NCBI GenBank assembly: GCA_948146395.1
Contig: OX411549.1
Coordinates: 39,417,692-39,481,691, forward strand
DNA length: 64,000 nt
From: Fragum whitleyi
Taxonomy: Eukaryota > Mollusca > Bivalvia > Cardiida > Cardiidae
Direction: 5' to 3'
The notes beneath the pieces were generated by a model that was not told where the DNA came from, did not search any database, and worked only from the letters and a program-made list of their open reading frames with translations. Made by a program: the position numbers and the translations under genes. Every line of letters starts with the position of its first letter. Positions within the stretch are counted from its first letter, which is position 1. This document shows, piece by piece, positions 43,891 through 55,212 of the stretch.

Positions 43891-44787
43891 TCTACAGAAT
43901 TGACTTGTTGAACTTCAACCCTTTACTGTTTTTGTTCACAATTACTCTCGCTTAGAAAAAAAATACTGGTACATATGTTTGCTTGAATGGGACTAATTTG
44001 ATCCAGAGTCGGTTTCCTCTCCGAGCATACTCATTTGTAAAGAGCAAAAAGAAAAAAAATCGGCATACCAGCCATTCAACCGGCTGGCCGACTGGATCGG
44101 TTTTTGAAGGTCTGTCTTCTAAGATGTCGAATATGACAGGCTCGCTAAGAAAGAGTCGAAAAGGCATATGTATACTTATCATTTAATATATGCAAGCGTT
44201 TAGTTTATCAGAATGAAATTTTAATCAGTGAATGTATCACAATATGTTGTGTATCCAAAAGCACCCATAACTTATTCTCACACAAAAGGGTTATTGTCTA
44301 AACCGGAAGGAATAAAGCTCTGTTGTTGATATGTCTTACACAGATTTTACCCGATGTCGTGACTGTCATATTCATGCCTACTGGGAAATCATAGTTTTTG
44401 GAATAATAGATTGGTTCGTCATAAAGGAATAGAATGAATACTTATAAATCTGACAAAGAGAGTCCTTTCCATGAAACTGGTTGAGTGGAATATATCCTAC
44501 GATGGCTAATTCGGTCCACAAGTACGGGATAACACGGTGTTATGTAACGAGATAAACCAATGCTACTTGTTATTTCTCGACTGTCGTACAATGTACATGT
44601 ACAAGAATATCAATCGGGAACCCTCGGCGATTCTACGGAATAGACCTCGGGAATAATACGGACGCAGCCATGAAAGCGCGTCATTTCGCGCGTAGTTTTA
44701 TATGACGTCACAAACATCAACGATCCCCCTAAGGATGACGTTGCATAAAATAAAATCAACGAAAGAATAAAAGTTCGCGTAATGTAA

Positions 44788-44838
44788 TTTGATAACAAAA
44801 CGCAGTGATTTTCTGCGTTTTGTCATTAAATTATAGTA
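44788..44838. repeat. Short hairpin
   Basis: GATAACAAAACGCAG and CTGCGTTTTGTCATTAAATT flank a 7-nt loop. Confidence 0.75.
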
Positions 44839-44893
44839 TGCCCAAAAGATCTCCTAAGATGATCGGAAAGAATTAATAAAATTTGATTTTCTA

Positions 44894-45147
44894 CAAGCGT
44901 ATTAACCGAAGTACCACCAGGAGCCGAATTACCTAAAAATGACCCAAAATTACTACACTTACGTGTTCCGAATGCAAGAATATAGTCCAATGCAGGACTA
45001 CTTGGCTGGGCGACTTGATTTCCGAGCGCAATCGAGTAATTCGGAACATCTCTCGGCCGTTTCCGTTAACTGGAAAGTGCCTCGGCGAAAGTGTAGTAGT
45101 TGTAATAGCGGCTTCGGCTTTTGGTGGTACTTTGGTCAATACGCTTG
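44894..45147. mobile_element. 254-bp foldback element with ~35-bp inverted ends
   Basis: CAAGCGTATTAACCGAAGTA CCACCAGGAGCCGAA and TTCGGCTTTTGGTGGTACTT TGGTCAATACGCTTG. A second nested pair (TTCCGAAT / ATTCGGAA) lies inside. Overlapping frames on both strands are products of the symmetry. Single copy here. Confidence 0.8.
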
Positions 45148-46053
45148 AAAAACAACCTAAAAGCTCTATTGAGACTATTAGGTATATAACTATTTGACGA
45201 TAAATCTCTGGAAAACAATGGGATTGATATCAAATTATGATATGCCCAGCTTAAATATTTTTCGTTGATTTTTTATACCCAACGTCTACTTACGCGGGAA
45301 TCATTTTAAGTTGCTGGTTTTGACATCACAAAACTTATGCGAGATAAGACTCTCTTTTTTTGCTGCACCCTTAAAAGTCCAGAGGTCTAGTACGCAAAAT
45401 CGCCGAGGTTTACCGATTGCAATCGAGTGTTCTAGGAAAGCAAAGTGGCCCGAAATCGAACAGGTATTTAGTTGACCTCGCACTGCATTTTGAAGAGCTT
45501 ACAGAAGAAATTCTATTTCAAAGACAACCACTGACTGTAACTCAAATACCGTAATTTAATACACAGTTGATTCGATATTATAATTCAAAGGAAATATTTT
45601 TTCCTGTTAAAAAAAAAACAACACGGTGAATACCACATATCGATGGCTCTGCACAAACAGTTGTTACTGCCTTTAAAAATATAGGTTGTTACAACTGTTT
45701 CACGCTGAGCTTTCGAAATGAAAAACTATACTCGCATTTCAAAAATTTCAAATATATAAACATTTGATACAATACATTTTTAAAGAAATATATTTCTTGT
45801 TGAAAACAAACAACACATTGGATAGCATATATGTTAAACTATACCCGGAAAAGCAATACTATATTACAAACCAATTAATGATTCAACCTAAAACGACAGA
45901 AAATACATCGAAAAGGTACTATATCCGTTATAACCGCTTATCAAGTCTTTCAATTTTCATCCTATTTTTCGAAACGAAAAAATACAAATCATAAAAACTG
46001 AGCCATTGTTATTCCAACAGGCCTTTTATTAAGGGTAATAAATACGAATAAAT
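45148..46053. other. Unassigned DNA
   Basis: A minus-strand frame at 45301-45483 lies in slightly GC-richer sequence but has no splice or domain support. Confidence 0.35.
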
Positions 46054-46330
46054 AGGGAGCTGTTTTGTAACAGAGGCTCTCTGTCTCTTCATTTCTCTGG
46101 AGAGTTGGAACATAGAACAGTTGAAAATTAAATCTTTTGAATTGAAAACCGCGTCATCCCAAAGGAACGTACATTATTGCGTACTAATTGACATTTGATA
46201 AATGCGTTTTCTCATCTAGACAATATCCTTTTATTTTTATTCGATTTGCGTTTTGAACAGGCGGAACTTTTGAATGTTTAAAAACAAGAGCGTTGATTGG
46301 ACGAAACATGTTGAGCCAATTAGAGCACTC
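46054..46330 (+). repeat. Repeat L copy 1
   Basis: GGGAGCTGTTTTGTAACAGA GG, CTGTCTCTTC, TTGGAACATAGAACAGTTGA AA and AGAGCGTTGATTGGACG-like blocks recur in the same order at 46952-47180. Confidence 0.75.
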
Positions 46331-46612
46331 GGTTTGTAATTCAAATAGAAATATTGATTATGACTGGATTAATGTCCTAATCAAGTGATTCAGAATCAAA
46401 AATGGTCCCTTTTCAAGCGTTTGCTCTAGATTTTGCATTTTTATTGTTTGGTTACTACTTCAATATAATTGGGTTAGATGTTGAAATCTACACCCAAAAA
46501 ATATTGAACAACCATTTTCCATCGGATAATGGATATTGCCTGCTACTATAGACGATTTTCCTTGTTCTTAGTCTGACAACCATTCAAAATGCACACAGAA
46601 AGAAAAAATGTA

Positions 46613-46951
46613 CGATTAAGAACATCGTGGTATTGACGGGTTAAAAATCAGATTAATTTCAAAATTGGTTATGGAGGTCAGCGAGTTATAAAGGAATTAA
46701 AGGGGGGGTTAACTAATATCGCTTATCTCGTTCAAGATGAACGAAATTAGCGATTTTGTATTCCACCATTTCACGAAATCTTCGGCACTTGTACATAGAT
46801 TAATATTGCGTATTTAAAGACCAATTAGACCATTATAGCAAAAAAATATAAAATGATTCGAACGATCGTGTTTAATGAATATGTAAAACGTTTTGAACGA
46901 ATTTCGGACGTTTTCGAAGCGATTTGTACAATTTGAGTGAGTAGTTTGAAT
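46613..46951 (+). mobile_element. Family A MITE copy 9, cut by repeat L
   Basis: TA|CGATTAAGAACATCGTGGTA at left. The hairpin (46702-46768) is CGCTTATCTCGTTCA / TGAACGAAATTAGCG. The right third stops at GAGTGAGTAGTTTGAAT, where repeat L copy 2 begins; the right TIR is absent. Confidence 0.8.
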
Positions 46952-47180
46952 GGGGAGCTGTTTTGTAACAGAGGATGTCTGTCTCTTCGTTACACCAGAG
47001 ACTTGGAACATAGAACAGTTGAAACGTCCTTGTTTACGTACAAAGCGACATTTGAAAATTGCGTTTTCTGAAGACGTTATTGTTGTTTTTTTATTCTGTT
47101 TCTTTATTTCAAGAGTCGAATTTTTAATGGTTTAAAGCATGAGCGTTGATCAGTAGAGGCATTTTCAATAGCCAATCAGA
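46952..47180 (+). repeat. Repeat L copy 2, inserted in MITE A9
   Basis: GGGGAGCTGTTTTGTAACAG AGGATGTCTGTCTCTTCGTT, TTGGAACATAGAACAGTTGA AACG and GCGTTTTCTGAAGACG blocks match copy 1; the abrupt junction with family A sequence marks its 5' boundary. Confidence 0.75.
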
Positions 47181-47189
47181 TGCCTTTAT

Positions 47190-47420
47190 ACGAGACCTGT
47201 CATGCAAAAAGAAGCATTTGGAAACCCTGTAAAATAAAAATTTGGAAAAAAGGATGTATTTCATTGTAGGTCATCTACAGGTCTCAAAACAAAAGTACTC
47301 TCACGGGATGACGAAATTTATCATTTGAAAATCAAAACAATCTTCATCGTATGATAAAGTTCGACCCAAGTTGGACCGCGCTATCCGCGGAGTCTCACCA
47401 GGATCAACCTTACACATGTC
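47190..47420. repeat. Possible family C remnant, copy 6
   Basis: GAGACCTGTCATGCAAAAAG AAGCATTTGG and GTTCGACCCAAGTTGGACCG CGCTATCCGCGGAGTCTCAC look like an eroded, partly inverted family C element. Confidence 0.35.
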
Positions 47421-49960
47421 CGAGGTGGACAATTTTCGCCCAACGGGACTAATATTTGAAATTCAAAGGTAGCAATGGACAGCGGTCTCCCGACTCTATA
47501 AGACCGGCTTTCATAAGATTCTGCTTATGGAAATAATGTAGATTAGTGATGGAACAATTTCATAACCTACCTTCTTTTCAACATTTGATATCAATTGAAC
47601 GACTGAATCATTAAATTTAACAAAAAAATACGATATAAGTGTCATTCAACTAGGAGGGGTCACTATTAAATCACGAAAACTTTCTTGTTTGCATGGAAAG
47701 ATATACTGATTTTTTTTAACCAAATAAAGGAAAAAATATGGGTTTTAAATATATCAGAAAATGAAAAAAAAATGATTGGGTAATTTCTTTAAAAAGAAAA
47801 TAGGTTTTTATGGCAATTTCCGCCCTTAGAATTACGAAAAATAGTGCATTTTTAACTCTTGAAATCATATTATGCAAATGAAACCGATCAAAAATAATTT
47901 CCTTGGCATCAGCCATTGTGTATATGTATAAGGTCTATCAACATGTATGTGTTTTAAAGCTATCATCTGGTATGAGTTTATACTAGACCTAAAACAAATA
48001 TAACTGTTTTAATGAAAAATGGCCAGGACCACCCAAGGGCAGATAACTCTAATTTGAAAACGAGAATGGAAAGGTACCTTTAAATTTTGATACAATAACT
48101 ATACAATGACAATACAATGTTTATCTACAAAATAAGTGAACAAAGAAAAATTCATTGGGCGGAAAAAAATAAAATGACGCCATATGACCACTGCTACCTT
48201 AAACAGTTGATATTTCTGGAAACATGGCATGGTCTATCAACAAGGAATCGGAGACAGTTCTTTTTCTCCATCGGGTCAGACATCGGACTTAGGCTTTGGC
48301 TTAAACAGGGACTCTAAAAATATATCTAACGATCATTTTTTACAAATTCAAAAATTAAATTTGCTTCTGTAGTAGTAACTTAATATGGAATTCTGTCATG
48401 CATCATCTCATTGGAATCGTCTTCTTAAGAATGAGACATTGCAAGGCAGATTGCCAGAATCTAACAATTAATGAAAATTCGATACGATTTCTGATTTTGA
48501 CTAACGATTACTTATTTCGCAAACCTTTAGTAAAACGGACACTTGATCTTTTCTATCCACGAAAGAAATTGTCATCTGCAATTACTTCGGACATGGACAA
48601 GTTTTTATCGTGCCGGATTCTGGAGCATTATTTAATTATTTTATACAGAGTTTCATTCAATCCTTCTGCTATTTACGTCATATTCCTATGGCAAACAAAG
48701 CTTTGACAGACGGTATAGTCTAAGGTCAGCCAGCACGATTGTGCAGTCTAATCTTGGCAAACACTGTCTGCCTTTTACTTGATGTTTATGGAAATAATTG
48801 AAACAGACTGGCTAATATGAAAAAAGGACATTTTTTAAACAAAATTCTATCCGTTCTCGAGGTAAACCTGCCTTAATGTCAATATAATTTGCAAAAGAGA
48901 TAAAATTCAATTCTTAAAAAAATGCAATCTTGTTATTCGTAAAACAAGATAAATATGTTGTTTCCCAAAAAAAAGAAATAAGTGTTTTGACCTTTTTTGT
49001 TACCTTTTTCCCACAAAACGACTTTTTCATACACTGAAATAATTAAGAGAAAAAACTGAGGAAAAGGAGACATTGCTTGTTTCAAGCATTTTCCCCATTT
49101 TCTCAATGTTTCCTTCAATATTTGGCAGTCTACTTTTAATTTAACGCATATTGAATTAACGTCTGTATTTTTTTTTTAATTGAATTTGTCTAACATTACT
49201 TGTTTTGTAGTATCTGTGTTAGACAACTTAAATTAAAGAGTGGTGTCATTTAGGCATGAACGGATCATATAGATTCCACAGGATTGTGCAATCCAAGTAA
49301 AACAAATCCCTCTTTTTGAAAGTTCGACCCCCCCCTCCCTCCCTTTACGTAATTCTTTGACCCACCGCAGTAGTTACAATCGTGTGGTTATGCATGGGCT
49401 AAAATCTACAGTAAACACAAATGCCATTAAGCATGAAACCGTGATGATTTTCAGATAACTAATTTCCAAGTTCCATGCCTCTTTATTGAACTTCACAAAA
49501 AAGATAATCAAAGGCATAATATTGACTTGTTCTCATTTATTGCGCATTCATTGCACTTCATTTAATTTTGTAATTGTGTTTTTAGGAACGCTACTAAAAG
49601 AAGGAGGGGAAAAAACTACATCAAAACAATGAAACGCCATTAAGGATCTCTTTATTAAAACAGAGGACGGGCTTTAGCAGACAATTATCCGAGTCTCCTG
49701 AAAACGAATCAAATAGACTCCTCGTAACAATTTTGGGAAACAGAAAAATATCAAACGCATGAACGCTTTCTACATAAAACGACTTTGCTTTGCCTTATTT
49801 TTGGTAGGCTTGTAAGTGCGTAAGGTAAAAAATAAATATTAGTTGCAGTTGAATAGATAATGTATGAATGAATAATTAAAAGAAAAGCAGCGACAAAACA
49901 TTTTGTTTCAACACATACAAATAGCACGGTACATGAAGGAAATACAACAAGCAAAGTTAA
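47421..49960. other. Unassigned DNA
   Basis: AT-rich with no recognised repeat. A 102-codon plus frame (48398-48706) and a 66-codon one (48117-48317) have no identifiable domain, no Kozak-like or splice support, and a composition expected of chance frames. Confidence 0.4.
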
Positions 49961-49969
49961 AGCATTTGG

Positions 49970-50130
49970 TTGATTTAATTGAGTTTTACGCCGCTTTCAA
50001 AAAAGTTTTCAGTTATATCGTGGTGGCTGGAGCACCTAACAATGAATTCCTGGTATTTCTCTGACCAGTACTACCATCAAATCCTTTCCTAGTATCCAGC
50101 TGCTATCTCACATAGGCCCCCCCCCCCCCC
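49970..50130 (-). mobile_element. SINE K1 copy b, 3' part
   Basis: In reverse: TGTTAGGTGCTCCAGCCACC ACGATATAACTG, then AAAGCGGCGTAAAACTCAAT. The inner boundary is a 14-C run (50117-50130) where other copies have a mixed CCTACGTCGAC-like sequence. Confidence 0.8.
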
Positions 50131-50222
50131 AACATCCCGCCACCCCCTCTGAATCCTCCACTTTTCCACTGGAATGATGATAATACGTAATCTTCAACGA
50201 CGCGCGAAACACAACAAAAACT

Positions 50223-50325
50223 TGCCTGCGTTCAGGATCACCAACGGTGCAAACAGTGCTCCAATTGTACCCCGCTTTGCACGCAAGTGCACGTGCAAAG
50301 CTGGGTACAATTGGAAAACTGTAAT
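50223..50325. repeat. Family B foldback, copy 7
   Basis: GCCTGCGTTCAGGATCACCA ACGGTGCAAACAG at left; core TTGTACCCCGCTTTGCACGC ..CACGTGCAAAGCTGGGTACAA; right end truncated. Confidence 0.85.
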
Positions 50326-50590
50326 AAAATCTTTTCAAATATATTTTTTTTTGAAATGCACGGGTCCGTGAAACACATCCGGCTATGATTTCGCTTGTTA
50401 GAAACAGCTCAGTTTGGAACGTTAAACATTAATCAAGCACGGAGTACTGTTTAATATTCCTATCATTTGTCTTATATGAGTCTTATATAAGTCTTTACAT
50501 AATAACCTATAGTATTAAGAATGTGATTATGAACTAAGCGCATATGAACTAAAGACGGTTTCAAATTCTTTGCGCTTTTTAAATGTATAA

Positions 50591-50709
50591 CCCTGCGCTC
50601 AAGATGACAAAACGTTTGAAACTGTTTGTAAATTATACCCCGCTTTGCACGCATGTTCGCCTGCAAAGCGGGGTATAATTTGCCAACAGTTTACCCTATT
50701 TTGCCATAC
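50591..50709. repeat. Family B foldback, copy 8
   Basis: CCCTGCGCTCAAGATGACAA AACG at left; core ATTATACCCCGCTTTGCACG ..CCTGCAAAGCGGGGTATAAT is a perfect inverted pair. Confidence 0.85.
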
Positions 50710-50739
50710 TAACCGCTGAAACTAGCTAATTCATATTCG

Positions 50740-51007
50740 TAATCATTCTTGTTTGACTTTGTGCGTGTTTTTGTGTTAATAGTTTGATGTATGTCTATGT
50801 GTATGTTGGAAAAGGTGTATAATTAATTTCATGTAAGTATGTGTTTATGTGTTTATAAATATTTATATATGATATGCCTATAACCCAATAGGGTAAATTT
50901 GCACAATAAATGATATTCTATTCTATTCCATTCTATTCCATTCTATTCCATTCTATTCCATTCTATTCTATTCTATTCTATTCTATTCTATTCTATTCTA
51001 TTCTATT
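50740..51007 (+). mobile_element. Probable LINE 3' end with (TTCTA/TTCCA)n tail
   Basis: TATAACCCAATAGGGTAAAT TTGCACAATAAATGAT runs directly into a pentanucleotide array (50913-51007). AATAAA-type 3' UTR ends followed by TTCTA tails are typical of CR1/L2-like non-LTR elements, as I recall them. No reverse transcriptase sequence remains, so the 5' limit is a guess. Confidence 0.5.
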
Positions 51008-51168
51008 ATTCGGGAGGAACCTCGAAGAACTATTTTAAATGACGTAACGTTGAAGTTTTCATTCATGTTGACAGGAAAGCGGCACAAACTCGGTCACGAG
51101 GTTAAGAAAGTTTAAACTTTCTCTTATTTAACTTGACAAGATCGAGGCAAGAATGACGTCCAGACAGT

Positions 51169-51545
51169 TCATCTAAATTTAATGACGGAACAGACGACAA
51201 AAAATTAGATTCGTCCAAATTCAAAGAATTTTCAGACGACAACTTGAAGTTGGTATAATTTTGAAAGTATTTATTTTTCTGAATAGTAAACGTTGTGAAA
51301 AAAAACTAACAAAGTATTTTTAATCTTCCATTTATATTCAACTTAAACGTCTTTCAGCATAAGCTTACACAATCTAATGACGGAACAGACGACAAAATAT
51401 TAGAACCGCCCGATTTCAAAGAATTTTCTGACGACATTTTGAAGTGGTAAAATTTTGAAAAAAAAAATCTTGAATGAAAACCCTGTGAAAAAAAAATCAA
51501 ACAATATATTCAATTTAAACGTCTTTTGGCATAAATTTACATAAT
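51169..51545 (+). repeat. Tandem duplication, ~196-bp units
   Basis: CTAATGACGGAACAGACGAC AAAA.ATTAGA and TTCAAAGAATTTTC.GACGAC occur at 51180 and 51376. Each ends with an AAACGTCTTTNGGCATAA-type block. Confidence 0.85.
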
Positions 51546-51670
51546 TTAGTCAGGCCGAAAAGCTAAGGTCTAATTAACTCAACTAAACACATCTAAAATC
51601 CTCGTTTGTTGACGAAAAATTCAAGTTGTAGTTACGACGTATTTTGTCTCCCGACGACTGTATGTAACCT

Positions 51671-51803
51671 GCCCTGCGTTCAGGATGAAAGCGTTAGCGA
51701 AGCGTTTTCGAAATGATACCTCGCTTTGTGCGTATGTGCACGTGCAAAGCGGGGTATCATCTCAAAGCTCTCGCGAAACGCTTTTACATCCTGAACACAG
51801 GGC
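51671..51803. repeat. Family B foldback, copy 9 (most complete)
   Basis: GCCCTGCGTTCAGGATGAAA GCGTT and its inverse ..CATCCTGAACACAGGGC. Inner AAATGATACCTCGCTTTG / CAAAGCGGGGTATCATCT, with a TGCGTATGTGCACG loop region. 133 bp, near perfect. Confidence 0.95.
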
Positions 51804-52299
51804 AGGGTTCTAGAACGAGACATATTTTCCATTAGAGGTAAGGATGTAATGAACTATCTCATTGTTAGGGAATCATTATTGTTATTTGTTCCCTAGACAA
51901 TTAAAACTACAAAGATGTAGTCTTTTGGGGTTCATAATTAAAGGTTGGTACAGTTCGCATAGATATATGAGTCCGTTTATAAAACGGTTAGAATAAAGTT
52001 ATAAAAACGTGAATTAAAACTCGAAATTTCTTCTTTTAAAGGTTTTTGTATTGTTTGATAATTTTGAGCTGGCCGTGCGTGGCTTGTTCATTACGTTATT
52101 AGACGGGTTAACCTCCCAAAGTATTGGTTTGTACCATTTTTTTAAAAATTATCTCAAACGCTGGCTTAAGTATATCAACCATATAAATTGACAACAAAGT
52201 GCAGCCATTTCTTAGATTTTACAGTAATCGAGTGATTATCAATTAAACGATAGTAACGTTTACAGACCGCGGTCATGAGCCACGTTTGAAGATTGTATA

Positions 52300-52386
52300 C
52301 GGCTTTTCACGTGTACAAGCAAAGCGGAGTTCATTCTCAAACGATATCAAACGATCGCAAATGATTTTGCTTCCTGAACGCAGAAT
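52300..52386. repeat. Family B foldback, copy 10, right half
   Basis: GTGTACAAGCAAAGCGGAGT and GATCGCAAATGATTTTGCTT CCTGAACGCAG; the left arm is eroded. Confidence 0.65.
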
Positions 52387-52591
52387 GCAGAATATCAATT
52401 CGAAAAAAAAAAAACAATGACAAAGACTGGACAAGCTCCCTTTTTTAATCCTTCCTTACTTCATAGTTACATATTTTTACTGATATTAACAAGTCTCATT
52501 TCTTCTGATCTGTTTAATATGAATTGCACTGATCGCTATTCACCAAATCCTACGTTCAATGTGAAAAGGATAGCCACACGTTCGGAAAAAA

Positions 52592-52633
52592 GTACCCCGC
52601 TTTGCAAGTGTACTCACTCGCAAAGCGGGGTAC
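52592..52633. repeat. Family B core in array unit 1
   Basis: GTACCCCGCTTTGCAAGTG and CACTCGCAAAGCGGGGTAC form a 42-bp near-perfect hairpin. It recurs at 52930-52971 and 53268-53309; in the last one the arm is CACTTGCAAAGC, restoring perfect pairing. Confidence 0.95.
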
Positions 52634-53692
52634 ATTTCTTAAACGATCGCAGTTTACAAAAGAAGCGATTTCAAACATTTCAAAAATCCAATAATATGGG
52701 CTCGATTAGCTCCTTATTTATATCATTCATTACTAAAACGAAATCCAAGGCCTTTTTCTGACGAGACTCTCAATTTAATCTAGGAAGGCAAATGGGCTCA
52801 AGATTAACATATCTCGGATGATATTAACAAGTCTCATTTCTTCTGATCTGTTTAATATGAATTACATCGATTGCTATTCACCAAATCCTACGTTCAATGT
52901 GAAAAGGATAGCCACACGTTCGGAAAAAAGTACCCCGCTTTGCAAGTGTACTCACTCGCAAAGCGGGGTACATTTCTTAAACGATCGCAGTTTACAAAAG
53001 AAGCGATTTCAAACATTTCAAAAATCCAATAATATGGGCTCGATTAGCTCCTTATTTATATCATTCATTACTAAAACGAAATCCAAGGCCTTTTTCTGAC
53101 GAGACTCTCAATTTAATCTAGGAAGGCAAATGGGCTCAAGATTAACATATCTCGGATGATATTAACAAGTCTCATTTCTTCTGATCTGTTTAATATGAAT
53201 TACATCGATTGCTATTCACCAAATCCTACGTTCAATGTGAAAAGGATAGCCACACGTTCGGAAAAAAGTACCCCGCTTTGCAAGTGTACTCACTTGCAAA
53301 GCGGGGTACATTTCTTAAACGATCGCAAACGCTGTTGCATCCTGGACACAGTATATAGAAAAGCGGTTTCAAACAATAAAAAAATCCAATAATATGGGCT
53401 CGATTAGCTCCCTTTTTTAATCCTTCATTACTAAAACGAAATCCAAGGTCTTTTTTTCTGACGAGACTCTCAATTTAATCTAGGAAGGCAAAAAGGGCTC
53501 AAGATTTACATATCTCGGATGATATTTACAAGTCTCCTTTCTTCTGATCTGTTTTATATGAATTCTGCTGATTGCTATTCCACTCAGCTATGCAACGGTC
53601 ATTTCTGTTACCATGGAAACCTAAGGACATTTATCTACAGAAATTATATGAGAATTTATGGTGACAAAACGATATTAAGAAATGAAATCTCT

Positions 53693-53800
53693 CCCTGTGT
53701 TCAGGATGCAGACGTTCGTGAAACGTTTGGCAAATTTAATCTGACCTTTCATGTGTACTCCAAATGTTTGCAAACGCCTTTTGCAACATGAACGCCGGGC
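53693..53800. repeat. Family B foldback, copy 14, eroded
   Basis: CCCTGTGTTCAGGATGCAGA CG and GCAACATGAACGCCGGGC are the ends; the core is mutated (TTAATCTGACCTTTCATGTG). Confidence 0.7.
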
Positions 53801-53857
53801 TGGTATCGCGAAGTGTCGAATGCGTTTGCTCGAACCATATGAAAAACTGCAGTATTA

Positions 53858-54294
53858 CAGTTGGTAATATTGTGAAATTCACATCTATCTCAATCAAAAC
53901 CATTCTAAATCGCTCACTCAGCTCTTCATTCATTCATCCAATCCAAACACTCACTTAAAACATTCAAACCGCTCCAAAATCACTTAAAAAGAGAGGGTCT
54001 ACAGTAGCAATCAAAATAAAAATAGCTAAAAAAACAGGATTTCATTGATATATTTGAACAAGTTAGCATGTGATTGACTCTTGACGAAATATGAAGTTAT
54101 TATAGAACTTATAAGCATATTTATAAAAGGGAGGTAATAAATATCGCTAATTTTGTTCTCGATGAACAAAAGTAGCGATATTAGATTGTCTCACCAGAAT
54201 GTCACTAAAAACACGCTCCACACACTCATTCAATTTCATTCCAAAATCAATCCAAAATCATTCATCTTGTCAACTTCACAGTTATTCTGAACTG
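53858..54294 (-). mobile_element. Family A MITE copy 10
   Basis: TA|CAGTTGGTAATATTGTGAAA and CAACTTCACAGTTATTCTGA ACTG|TA. Hairpin 54128-54190 with arms CGCTAATTTTGTTC / GAACAAAAGTAGCG. Confidence 0.85.
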
Positions 54295-54516
54295 TAGGTT
54301 ATTTTCATTTTTTCTCGCTTTTTGAATTGGCAGATATTCATAAGATAAAAATCGAAAAACATGAATGATAAGCCGGAGACCAAGACAATATTTTTTCATT
54401 TAAGAGAACCATCTTCACACTTTAAGTTAACGAAGTAGTTACATACATTTCTACTTTTGGTGTTTGCTTTCCCGTCCCGTTCGTGTTAGATATGGGCAAA
54501 ACTGCAAAATAAACAC

Positions 54517-55212
54517 TGAGCTCAAAAAAGAAAGTGTGCACTTACCATTTTTAATTTCCATTGGTTTTAACAATGTTGAAGTAAATCTAAAGAGAAAAAA
54601 TATTGATATTGTACATCATATTAGACCTTATCGAAATTAATTATCATATTAAATTTAGAGTAAAGAATTACAAACTGCACACATGCTAAAGTCTGATCGT
54701 ATAGTGTTGAAATTTGCCCCTCTAACAGCTGCTTTTTCTCTTGTAAGAGCTATCAATCAGTTTTACACGGTTTAACGAAGCATTCCGTGCTTTTTCCATA
54801 GAAAATCTTACATTTTACGCAGCTTGCATTCGTTGGTAGACTAGAAAGTTGTCGTCGGTTGGCGTTAGGATGTCCCTCAACATTTCGGGCTACTTGTAAC
54901 ATGCCATATGAGTTGAAATGTCAATTTAAGTTTTGTTGAAGTTCTGAATCTCTTTACGGTGTCGTTCGACAGTAGGTCAGTTCATGCTGTTTAATTATGT
55001 ACCCTAATGAGATTTATGTATCGGCAAGGCACAATAATCATAGGTGATCTGAATTCAATTTCAGGCCAATCATTTATGTGACGCATGATGCATCAAATAA
55101 ACACAAAATCGAAGTAGTGTTTAGTTTCCTTGTACGAAATTTCATGATGGTAGGTGGTGTAATTTTCGAGATATTCGGAAATTAAAAATGTAAACTTTCC
55201 TTTGGAACCAAG
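54517..55212. mobile_element. TIR element I2, diverged relative of I1
   Basis: GAGCTCAAAAAAGAAAGTGT GCA at left and TAAACTTTCCTTTGGAACCA AG at right correspond to the I1 ends. The subterminal TTTTCGAGATATTCGGAAAT matches, inverted, I1's TAATATCTCGAAATT. About 696 bp, no intact frame. Confidence 0.6.

Larger units (their letters stand above)
52400..53800 (+). repeat. Tandem array of ~338-bp units carrying family B foldbacks
   Basis: Units begin (ATATTAACAAGTCTCATTTC) at 52483, 52821 and 53159, with a diverged unit at 53522 and a partial one before 52483. Units 1 and 2 are almost identical. Unit 3 keeps the full family B right end (GCATCCTGGACACAG), which units 1 and 2 have lost by the same deletion. 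Repeated frames of 78-114 codons on the plus strand simply follow the duplication and are not a gene family. Confidence 0.95.

Noticed and set aside
44939..45197. Overlapping frames on both strands
   Set aside because: They result from the symmetry of the 254-bp foldback at 44894-45147.
48398..48706. 102-codon plus-strand frame
   Set aside because: No recognisable motif, no splice support, and composition like other chance AT-rich frames; kept only as unassigned DNA.
52417..53392. Small paralogous gene family (three similar frames of 114, 93 and 78 codons)
   Set aside because: The frames repeat because the DNA is a 338-bp tandem array with a foldback in each unit; they have no splice signals or coding character.
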